Positions 1 through 5,295 of a DNA stretch of 5,295 bases are shown piece by piece. Each line of letters begins with the position of its first letter. Positions within the stretch are counted from its first letter, which is position 1. The notes below the pieces were generated by a model. The model was not told where the DNA came from. It did not search any database and saw only the letters and a list, made by a program, of their open reading frames with translations. Location of the stretch: NCBI GenBank assembly GCA_036660175.1, contig JAVXBD010000084.1, forward strand, positions 1 through 5,295. Direction: 5' to 3'. The DNA comes from Christensenella sp036660175. GTDB lineage: Bacteria > Bacillota > Clostridia > Christensenellales > Christensenellaceae. Position numbers and translations under genes: made by a program.

Positions 1-2
1 TG

Positions 3-2183
3 ATTTTGACGGGCTATTATAAAGACTTGGTTTTTATGCTCGTGATTATTGCAAACTTGATTATTGGTATTTTGCAAGAAATCGTATCGAAAAAAACGTT
101 GGATAAACTGGCGCTCATTGTGGTGGCAAAGGCAACGGTGGTGCGTGGCGGAAAAGAAAGCAGCATCAGCGTAAAAGAACTTGTTTTGGACGACATCATG
201 GTATTAAAATCGGGCGACCAAGTGTGCGCAGACGGCATTGTGCTGAATGGGTATCTGGAGGTCAACGAATCGCTTATTACAGGCGAAAGCGATGTGGTGG
301 TCAAAAAGGATCACGATACGCTTTCTTCTGGTAGCTTTATTACATCTGGCAAAGCGTATGTGCGTGTCCAAAATGTGGGCGCTGATAGTTATGCAAATAA
401 AATCAGCTCAGATGCCAGAGTATCTAAAAAACGTAAATCTGAATTGCGCAGGTCGCTGAATAAGATTCTTAGGATTGTCAGTTTTATTATCATTCCCATC
501 GGGGTTTTTCTGTTTTTAAGGCAGCATTTTGTGGTGGGGCTTACGCTTCAGGATAATACGGTAAAGACGGTGGCGGCAGTGATTGGCATGATTCCAGAAG
601 GACTGATTCTTTTGACCAGTATCGCACTTGCAACAAGTGCCATCATGCTTGCCTACAAAAAAACATTGGTGCAGGATATGTTTTGTGTGGAAACACTGGC
701 ACGTGTGGATATGCTGTGTCTGGATAAAACAGGTACTATTACATGGGGCGTGATGAATGTAGAAGAAACGGTTTTATTGCAGGATATTGACGAAAAAGAA
801 ATCTTGGCAAATATTTGCAATGCGTTATATGATGATAACTCTACCTTTAATGCTATCAAAGAAAAATATGGCACATTGGATACCTATAAAGTGAAATCTA
901 TCGTGCCATTTTCTTCCAGTCGAAAATACAGCGGCGTGTGCTTTTTTGAGCAGGGAACATATCTGATGGGTGCATACGAAATGCTGTTTGACGATGAGAA
1001 TGCGCTTGTAGAGCAATATTCACAGCAGGGAAAGCGTGTGCTTGTACTGGCACACAGTAAAAATGAACCAGTCCAAAACGAAGTTCCAGAAGGACTGATA
1101 CCTGTTGCGCTGATTTTGATTGCGGATAAGGTGCGTGAGGAAGCACGGGAAGCACTGGCGTTTTTTGATGCAGAAGGTGTGGATATTAAAATTATTTCGG
1201 GGGATAACCCGATTACTGTGAAGGAAGTGGCTCTGCGTGCAGGTGTAAAAAATGCAGAAAGTTATGTAGATGCAACAACGCTTCAAACGGACGAGGATAT
1301 TTATGATGCGGTACAAAAGTACAGCGTGTTTGGCAGGGTGTCGCCTTTTCAAAAAAAGCAGATGATTTGTGCCTTAAAAGCGCAAAAACATACGGTTGCG
1401 ATGACGGGTGACGGTGTCAACGATGTATTGGCACTAAAAGAGGCAGATTGCAGTATCGCAATGGCATCTGGCAGTGATGCGGCAAAAAATATTTCCAGCT
1501 TGGTGCTGTTAGACTCTAATTTTGCGTCTATGCCGCAGATTGTACAAGAGGGCAGACGTGTTATCAACAACATTGGACGTGTAGCAACCCTGTTTATTAC
1601 CAAAACCATTTATTCGGTGTTGCTGGCGGTTATGACGATGACGTTGCTTACAAACGGCTATCCGTTTTCGCCGCTACAGCTTACAATGGTGAGCATTGTT
1701 ACCATTGGTTTTCCTGCATTCTTTTTGGCACTCGAGCCAAATTATGCACGTATCAAGGGCAGTTTTTTAAAAAATCTATTGATAAAATCTTTGCCAGGAG
1801 GGCTGAGTATTATTCTGATACTGCTGCTGGTTAATTTGATTTCTAGCGCATATCATTTAGACGTTGAAGTGGTGACGGCAATCTCTATTATACTTACCAC
1901 AGCGGCAGGGATTTGGGTGGTTATTAAGGTCAGTATGCCGCTTACAACGCTCAGAAAAATCATCATTGCTGCAACCATTGGTGTATTTGTATTGTGTATT
2001 ACGGTACTTGGACCGTTCTTTGAGATTGTGACACTTACGTGGCAGGTTTATGCTGTGATGGGTATTGCGATTGCTGTTATGCCGTTCTTGATGAAGTTGA
2101 TTGAATGGGCAGTTACAAAGCTCATCAATGCGATGGATAAATCAAAAAAAAAGGTAAAAGCGTTTGATGAATTTTTACGATAA
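3..2183 (+). CDS. CtpE-like P-type cation-transporting ATPase, N-terminus cut off by window edge
   Basis: Membrane pump that couples ATP hydrolysis, through an aspartyl-phosphate intermediate, to cation transport. The reading frame is open to the left edge, so the TTG at position 6 is not a real start; probably some tens of residues including the first membrane helix lie outside. Residues below are counted from that TTG. The actuator domain has TGES at 92-95. PEGL in the fourth membrane helix is at 197-200. The phosphorylation site is DKTGTIT with Asp240. The nucleotide-binding domain has SSRKYSGV at 304-311, and the hinge motifs are SGDNP at 398-402 and TGDGVND at 467-473. Hydrophobic segments lie near 8-24, 155-172, 183-215, 524-548, 556-576, 593-614, 620-641, 650-671 and 676-698. 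The stretch YPFSPLQLT through FFLALEPN (552-579) and the PEGL form are, from family knowledge, typical of CtpE-like pumps; mycobacterial CtpE is linked to calcium uptake. Calcium as substrate here is inference. All catalytic motifs are intact. Confidence 0.93.
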   Translation: MLTGYYKDLVFMLVIIANLIIGILQEIVSKKTLDKLALIVVAKATVVRGGKESSISVKELVLDDIMVLKSGDQVCADGIVLNGYLEVNESLITGESDVVVKKDHDTLSSGSFITSGKAYVRVQNVGADSYANKISSDARVSKKRKSELRRSLNKILRIVSFIIIPIGVFLFLRQHFVVGLTLQDNTVKTVAAVIGMIPEGLILLTSIALATSAIMLAYKKTLVQDMFCVETLARVDMLCLDKTGTITWGVMNVEETVLLQDIDEKEILANICNALYDDNSTFNAIKEKYGTLDTYKVKSIVPFSSSRKYSGVCFFEQGTYLMGAYEMLFDDENALVEQYSQQGKRVLVLAHSKNEPVQNEVPEGLIPVALILIADKVREEAREALAFFDAEGVDIKIISGDNPITVKEVALRAGVKNAESYVDATTLQTDEDIYDAVQKYSVFGRVSPFQKKQMICALKAQKHTVAMTGDGVNDVLALKEADCSIAMASGSDAAKNISSLVLLDSNFASMPQIVQEGRRVINNIGRVATLFITKTIYSVLLAVMTMTLLTNGYPFSPLQLTMVSIVTIGFPAFFLALEPNYARIKGSFLKNLLIKSLPGGLSIILILLLVNLISSAYHLDVEVVTAISIILTTAAGIWVVIKVSMPLTTLRKIIIAATIGVFVLCITVLGPFFEIVTLTWQVYAVMGIAIAVMPFLMKLIEWAVTKLINAMDKSKKKVKAFDEFLR

Positions 2184-2478
2184 AGTATATGAGGCGGTGC
2201 AGAGAATCCCAAAAGGAAAGGTCGCATCTTATGGGCAGATTGCCGCAATGGCAGGAAATCCACGTGCGGCAAGGGTGGTGGGATATGCACTGCATAAAAA
2301 TCCACAGCCGTATGTGATACCTTGTCATCGTGTGGTAAACAGGAACGGACGGCTTGCACCGAGTTTTGCATTTGGCGGACTTTGTGAGCAGCGCAGACTG
2401 CTTGAGGCGGAAGGTGTGGCTGTGCGTGAGGACGAAACGGTGGATATGAAACAATATCGTTATGTTCTAAGCATATAA
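2167..2478 (+). CDS. Single-domain MGMT-family protein (O6-alkylguanine-DNA alkyltransferase C-terminal domain) with PCHRV cysteine
   Basis: A 103-residue protein consisting only of the DNA-binding/active-site domain of O6-methylguanine-DNA methyltransferase. This domain flips out alkylated guanine and moves the alkyl group to a cysteine. Visible landmarks are SYGQIA with Tyr22, the recognition helix NPRAARVVG with the likely arginine finger Arg36, Asn45 in KNP, and the active-site motif IPCHRVV with Cys53. FGG at 69-71 and LLEAEGV near the end match the family C-terminal part. The N-terminal domain of Ada/Ogt-type enzymes is absent. Alkyltransferase-like (ATL) proteins of this size usually have Trp or Ala in place of the cysteine. 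Because the cysteine is kept, real methyltransferase activity is possible but not shown. ATG 2167 is chosen because MNFYDKVYEAV matches the usual family beginning; TTG at 2164 is the alternative. The gene overlaps the ATPase gene by 17 nt in another frame, with a weak AAGG at 2151-2154, suggesting translational coupling. Confidence 0.9.
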   Translation: MNFYDKVYEAVQRIPKGKVASYGQIAAMAGNPRAARVVGYALHKNPQPYVIPCHRVVNRNGRLAPSFAFGGLCEQRRLLEAEGVAVREDETVDMKQYRYVLSI

Positions 2479-2537
2479 AAGCAAATATTTCACAGATTAT
2501 TTGTGAATGAATTCCAATAAATCACAAAATCGACAAA

Positions 2538-2560
2538 ATAATGTTAGTTACTAACATTAT
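2538..2560. promoter_or_regulatory. Perfect 23-bp palindrome, likely operator upstream of the transketolase promoter
   Basis: The arms ATAATGTTAGT and ACTAACATTAT are exact reverse complements around a single central T (2549). The site ends 25 bp before the -35 box. No T-run follows directly on either strand, so it does not look like an intrinsic terminator. A long AT-rich palindrome with an odd centre is typical of a dimeric repressor or activator site. The ATGT-9 nt-ACAT core is reminiscent of PadR-type sites, but that assignment is a guess. No regulator gene is present in this window. Confidence 0.6.
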
Positions 2561-2585
2561 AAATGAAAAAAACGGTATTTTTTTG

Positions 2586-2614
2586 TTGAAAGAAGTTTGC
2601 AAATGTAATATAAT
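2586..2614 (+). promoter_or_regulatory. Sigma-A-type promoter for transketolase
   Basis: TTGAAA at 2586-2591 and a perfect TATAAT at 2609-2614 are separated by exactly 17 bp. Transcription should begin near 2621, giving a leader of about 40 nt before the ATG at 2663. Immediately upstream lies A7 (2566-2572), then CGGTA, then T7 (2578-2584), which could act as an UP-like element that raises promoter strength. The leader is too short for a riboswitch and shows no strong hairpin. Confidence 0.8.
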
Positions 2615-2647
2615 AGGAATGAAATAAAAATATGAATATAAAATCTT

Positions 2648-2653
2648 AGGAGG
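2648..2653 (+). promoter_or_regulatory. Consensus Shine-Dalgarno site of transketolase
   Basis: AGGAGG lies 9 nt before the ATG at 2663. It fixes this start codon and predicts strong translation, fitting a highly expressed central-metabolism gene. Confidence 0.9.
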
Positions 2654-2662
2654 ATTCTTTTC

Positions 2663-4648
2663 ATGAGCAAAATTGATAAAACTGCAATCAACACGATTCG
2701 TTTTTTGTCGGCGGAAGCTATTCAAAAAGCAAACAGTGGTCACCCAGGCCTGCCAATCGGTGCAGCACCAGCGGCATATACACTGTGGTCAAAGCATCTA
2801 AAACACAATCCAAAAAATCCGCAATGGCAAAACAGAGATCGTTTTATTCTAAGTGCGGGACACGCATCTATGCTGCTTTATTCACTGCTGCATATTTTTG
2901 ATTATGGTGTAAGCATAGACGACATCAAAAACTTTAGACAATGGGAATCAAAAACACCAGGACATCCAGAGTTTGGACAGACGGTGGGCGTTGAGGCAAC
3001 CTCTGGTCCTTTGGGGCAGGGTATTGCAATGGCGGTTGGATTTGCAATGGCAGAGGCACATTTGGCGGCAGAGTTTAACAAGCCAAAATATAACGTGGTA
3101 GACCATTATACTTATGCGCTGACGGGCGATGGCTGTTTGCAGGAGGGTGTAGCATCAGAGGCAAGCTCACTTGCAGGAACATTGGAACTTGGAAAATTAA
3201 TCGTGCTGTATGATAAGAATAACATTACCATTGAGGGCGATATTGATGTAACATTCTGTGAAGATGTGAAAAAACGATATAAGGCATATGGCTGGCAGGT
3301 TTTGGAGGTTGCAGACGGGAACGAAGACATCAAAGCGATTTCTGATGCGATTGAAGAAGCAAAAGCTGAAAAGAAAAAACCTTCCTTGATTATTATCAAT
3401 ACGGCTATTGGCTATGGCTGCCCAGCAAAACAAGGCAGTGCAGGCTGTCATGGTGCTCCTTTGGGGCAGGAAAATATTGATGCGATGAAGAAAAATCTTG
3501 GCTGGGAACATAAAGAACCGTTCTTTGTACCAGAAGAGGTAAAAAAACACATTGCAGAATTGCAGGAAGTTTATACACAAGAAGAAAAACAATGGAACGA
3601 TTTGTTTGCAAAATACTGCAAAGCTTATCCAGAACTTGCAGCAAAATATGATGCGTTTTTCAAGCCTGTTCCACAGTCGATTTTTGATAACGACGAATAT
3701 TGGACATTTGACGAAAAACCAATTGCAACCAGACAATCTTCAGGCGAAGTCCTAAACAGAATCGCTAAAAAATTGCCGCAATTGATGGGCGGCAGTGCAG
3801 ATCTTGCACCTGCAAATAATTCGCTGATGAAAGAAAGAGACTATTTTTCGGCAGAAAATCGTTTGGGAACAAACATTCATTTTGGTATCAGAGAGTTTGC
3901 AATGGCAGCGGTGTGCAACGGCATGGCACTGCATGGCGGTGTAGTTCCCTATTGTGCAACTTTCCTTGTGTTCAGTGATTATTTAAAGGGCGCAATCAGA
4001 ATGTCGGCACTCATGAAGCTTCCTGTTACGTATGTCTTTACGCACGATTCTATTGGTGTAGGCGAGGACGGTGCAACACATGAGCCAATTGAGCATCTTG
4101 CGGCATTGCGTGCAACACCAGGTGTATATGTGTTCAGACCAGCGGATTCACATGAAACTGCTGCGGCATACCAATTTGCACTTACAAAATCAGCACCAAC
4201 AGCAATTGCACTGACACGTCAGCCATTGCCATTATATAAACAAACAGGAAAAGGTGCGCTTAAAGGCGGATATATCTTAAAAGACGGCGGCAAAACACCT
4301 GACATCATTTTAATTGGAACGGGCAGTGAGGTGGAGCTGTGCATGAATGCGGCAGAAGTACTTGCAAGCAAAAAAATCAATGCACGTGTGGTTTCTATGC
4401 CGTGCATGGACTTGTTTGAGGAGCAGGACGCAGCCTATAAGGAAAGCGTCATTCCAAACAATATTCGCAAGAGAATGGTTGTGGAAGCAGGAACCTCTTT
4501 TGGCTGGGCAAAATATGTAGGGCTTGACGGCGGATATGTAACGGTGGATACATTCGGCGCATCAGCACCAGCAAAAACGTTGTTTGAAAAATTTGGTTTT
4601 TCAACAGAAAACGTGGTTGCAAAAGCTTTGGAAGTATTGGATAAATAG
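2663..4648 (+). CDS. tkt: Transketolase (EC 2.2.1.1), complete
   Basis: Cytosolic thiamine-diphosphate enzyme that moves two-carbon ketol units between sugar phosphates in the non-oxidative pentose phosphate pathway, for example xylulose-5-P plus ribose-5-P to sedoheptulose-7-P plus glyceraldehyde-3-P. At 661 residues it matches full-length bacterial enzymes. Some anaerobes instead use split two-subunit transketolases; this one is fused. The N-terminal cofactor domain has SGHPG (His27), SAGHAS (His67), TPGHPE (His101), GPLGQG at 115-120, the metal/ThDP motif GDGCLQEG (Asp156) through YDKNNITIEG (Asn186, Ile188), and HGAPLG (His263). The pyrimidine-binding domain has Arg357, GGSADLAP at 376-383, the catalytic Glu411 in GIREFAM, GEDGATHEP at 467-475 with Asp469 and His473, and TRQPLP with Arg519. 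The C-terminal domain begins near 545 with DIILIGTGSEVE. These positions line up almost one-for-one with E. coli TktA. The usual GEDGPTH has Ala471 in place of Pro, a mild change. The gene has its own promoter and terminator. Confidence 0.97.
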   Translation: MSKIDKTAINTIRFLSAEAIQKANSGHPGLPIGAAPAAYTLWSKHLKHNPKNPQWQNRDRFILSAGHASMLLYSLLHIFDYGVSIDDIKNFRQWESKTPGHPEFGQTVGVEATSGPLGQGIAMAVGFAMAEAHLAAEFNKPKYNVVDHYTYALTGDGCLQEGVASEASSLAGTLELGKLIVLYDKNNITIEGDIDVTFCEDVKKRYKAYGWQVLEVADGNEDIKAISDAIEEAKAEKKKPSLIIINTAIGYGCPAKQGSAGCHGAPLGQENIDAMKKNLGWEHKEPFFVPEEVKKHIAELQEVYTQEEKQWNDLFAKYCKAYPELAAKYDAFFKPVPQSIFDNDEYWTFDEKPIATRQSSGEVLNRIAKKLPQLMGGSADLAPANNSLMKERDYFSAENRLGTNIHFGIREFAMAAVCNGMALHGGVVPYCATFLVFSDYLKGAIRMSALMKLPVTYVFTHDSIGVGEDGATHEPIEHLAALRATPGVYVFRPADSHETAAAYQFALTKSAPTAIALTRQPLPLYKQTGKGALKGGYILKDGGKTPDIILIGTGSEVELCMNAAEVLASKKINARVVSMPCMDLFEEQDAAYKESVIPNNIRKRMVVEAGTSFGWAKYVGLDGGYVTVDTFGASAPAKTLFEKFGFSTENVVAKALEVLDK

Positions 4649-4666
4649 TCTTGTAATATGAATACT

Positions 4667-4737
4667 GAGCATTTGTTTAACACCTTGTAAGTTGTTTTGG
4701 CTAATTACATTTTACAAGATTGTTTGAGCAAATGCTC
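4667..4737. repeat. 71-nt imperfect inverted repeat/hairpin after transketolase
   Basis: The outer arms GAGCATTTG (4667-4675) and CAAATGCTC (4729-4737) are perfectly complementary. Inside, AACA (4679-4682) pairs with TGTT (4721-4724), and CTTGTAA (4684-4690) pairs with TTACAAG (4712-4718), leaving a 21-nt loop. The right arm is followed by TTCTTTT (4738-4744), a moderately T-rich tail, so it may be a first terminator or mRNA 3'-end stabiliser for transketolase, starting 18 nt after its stop codon. A remnant of a small palindromic repeat element is the alternative. A further short perfect hairpin, TTTGGC/GCCAAA at 4742-4758, follows directly. Confidence 0.55.
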
Positions 4738-4799
4738 TTCTTTTGGCTCTATGCCAAATGTTGGGGTAATGAAATCCATAAAATATAAAAAGAGAGACT

Positions 4800-4836
4800 A
4801 AGAGCAGCAGGGTTTGTAAAGAATTCTGCTGTTTTT
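4800..4836 (+). terminator. Rho-independent terminator
   Basis: CAGCAG (4805-4810) pairs with CTGCTG (4826-4831), followed at once by TTTTT (4832-4836). Wobble and A-U pairs can extend the helix inward (GGTTT with GAATT, loop GTAAA) and outward into the T-run. It lies about 150 nt after the transketolase stop, on the same strand, and is the best terminator in the window. Confidence 0.7.
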
Positions 4837-4853
4837 AGCATATTTTTAGCATA
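4832..4853 (+). repeat. Tandem direct repeat, 2 x 11 bp
   Basis: TTTTTAGCATA occurs twice back to back (4832-4842 and 4843-4853). The first copy contains the T-run of the terminator, so the duplication provides a second T-run 11 nt downstream. It probably arose by slippage or local duplication. Any role as a backup termination point is inference. Confidence 0.8.
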
Positions 4854-4884
4854 TAAGAAGAATACGCTTTTTAAGATTTTTAGA

Positions 4885-5129
4885 GTTTTTTATAGCCACC
4901 TTATGTACCCAAAACAAAGAAAAACAAGCAGATGAAAAACTCAAATTGCTCAAATGAAAATATGAATGGCTTAGCCAAGAAAATATCTGATAGAGAAAAA
5001 AGATATGATTTTTATCAAAGATGCAGAAATTGAAGAATTTGCATGAAAACTTAACAATGGCATTTCAAATATTTGGGTGAAAGAACTCCTTTTGAATTTT
5101 TTTAAAATAAGGTGCTGCGCTTAATTTGA
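4885..5129 (+). pseudogene. Decayed C-terminal fragment of an IS30-family transposase
   Basis: No open frame spans this stretch, but reading three frames in turn rebuilds the end of an IS30-type DDE transposase. VFYSH at 4885-4899 then PYVP at 4902-4910 (one base missing between them) resembles the family's YFAHPY segment. SNENMNGL at 4950-4973 matches the NENxNGL motif, whose Glu (4956-4958) would be the third catalytic acid. DF (5007-5012) leads, with one extra base at 5019, into DAEIEEFA (5020-5043), a TGA stop at 5044-5046, and KLNN (5047-5058). After a one-base loss comes HFKYLGERTPFEFF (5061-5102), matching the hallmark LNNRPRKxLGxRTPxExF. A TAA at 5103-5105 and then NKVLRLI end at TGA 5127-5129, like the usual NKVLHLT tail. 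About eight extra residues lie between PY and NEN. The N-terminal helix-turn-helix part and the first two catalytic Asp are absent, so it is a dead, 5'-truncated remnant. The bases after 5112 may include the old right terminal repeat. Confidence 0.72.
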
Positions 5130-5295
5130 TAATTCAAGCAAAAACGCAGACAGTCTATGTCCATAAATATTCCATCAGAAACGGTTTTAAACGGTTATAA
5201 TCTGCAAGCACTTCTGTTTTTGGCAGACAGAAGAAAGAGAAACGAATAAGCTGTGATTGTTAGCAAGGGAGTTAGTGGGTGGCATAAATGATGTG
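5130..5295. other. Unassigned DNA right of the IS30 remnant
   Basis: No gene is recognisable. Seen here: two copies of AAACGGTT (5179-5186 and 5189-5196) with starts 10 bp apart; a TATAAT at 5196-5201 that lacks a good -35 box; a 7-bp hairpin CTTCTGT/ACAGAAG at 5211-5233 with a 9-nt loop; and a GGGAG-type ribosome-binding-like site at 5265-5271 with no well-spaced start before the edge. Short frames on both strands look mildly protein-like: + 5157-5249, 30 residues starting MSINIPSETV with no Shine-Dalgarno site, and - 5259-5155, 34 residues without a start signal. Neither can be supported as a gene. Confidence 0.4.

Noticed and set aside
2489..2507. TTCACA/TGTGAA hairpin after the alkyltransferase gene, as a possible terminator
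   Set aside because: Only six base pairs, mostly A-T, a 7-nt loop and no T-run after it; no convincing terminator for the ATPase/alkyltransferase unit is visible.
2566..2584. A7-CGGTA-T7 as an intrinsic terminator
   Set aside because: The stem would be only A-T pairs and is too weak; its place next to the -35 box fits a promoter-boosting AT tract better.
3197..3736. 179-codon open frame on the minus strand inside transketolase
   Set aside because: It lies fully opposite a conserved gene, its protein is rich in Cys, Phe and Ile with no known motif, and there is no ribosome binding signal; a shadow frame.
4975..4989. PRKYL read at this place as a second copy of the IS30 RPRKxLG motif
   Set aside because: It lies upstream of the true LNN...TPFEFF block, lacks the following TPxE segment and overlaps the NENMNGL frame; chance match.
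5257..5295. Start of a new + strand gene (TTG 5257 or GTG 5275, reading ...VGGINDV to the edge)
   Set aside because: The AAGGGAG at 5265-5271 lies only 3 nt before the GTG and 16 nt before the ATG at 5288, and too few residues are visible to recognise a family.
4649..5295. CRISPR array, tRNA or riboswitch in the gene-free stretch
   Set aside because: No regularly spaced repeats, no cloverleaf with a TTC-type arm, and no recognisable riboswitch core on either strand.

Overview
The window looks like chromosomal DNA of a low-GC Gram-positive bacterium (Bacillota, perhaps a clostridial or related anaerobe). This rests on AT-rich intergenic DNA with near-consensus sigma-A signals (TTGAAA, 17 bp, TATAAT), a perfect AGGAGG ribosome binding site, and the character of the three encoded proteins. 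The genus cannot be fixed from this sequence.

Layout, all on the + strand. (1) Positions 3-2183: most of a P-type cation-transporting ATPase of the CtpE-like type, cut by the left edge so that only the N-terminal end is missing. (2) Positions 2167-2478: a small single-domain O6-alkylguanine-DNA alkyltransferase family protein with an intact PCHRV cysteine motif. It overlaps the end of the ATPase gene and is probably translated from the same mRNA. (3) Positions 2479-2662: an intergenic region holding a perfect 23-bp palindrome, an A7/T7 tract and a strong promoter. (4) Positions 2663-4648: a complete transketolase with all expected active-site residues. (5) Positions 4649-5295: 647 bp without an intact gene. 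It holds a long imperfect hairpin and a convincing intrinsic terminator, then a decayed C-terminal fragment of an IS30-family transposase (about 4885-5129) broken by frameshifts and stops, then about 165 bp of unassigned DNA.

The genes do not form one pathway. The ATPase and alkyltransferase genes appear to be one transcription unit (ion transport plus DNA alkylation repair or sensing, with no obvious functional link). Transketolase, from the non-oxidative pentose phosphate pathway, is a separate unit with its own promoter and terminator. The downstream flank is a graveyard of a transposable element. I see no evidence for a new multi-gene system. The points most worth checking are the palindrome upstream of the transketolase promoter and the IS30 remnant, which automatic gene calling would miss.
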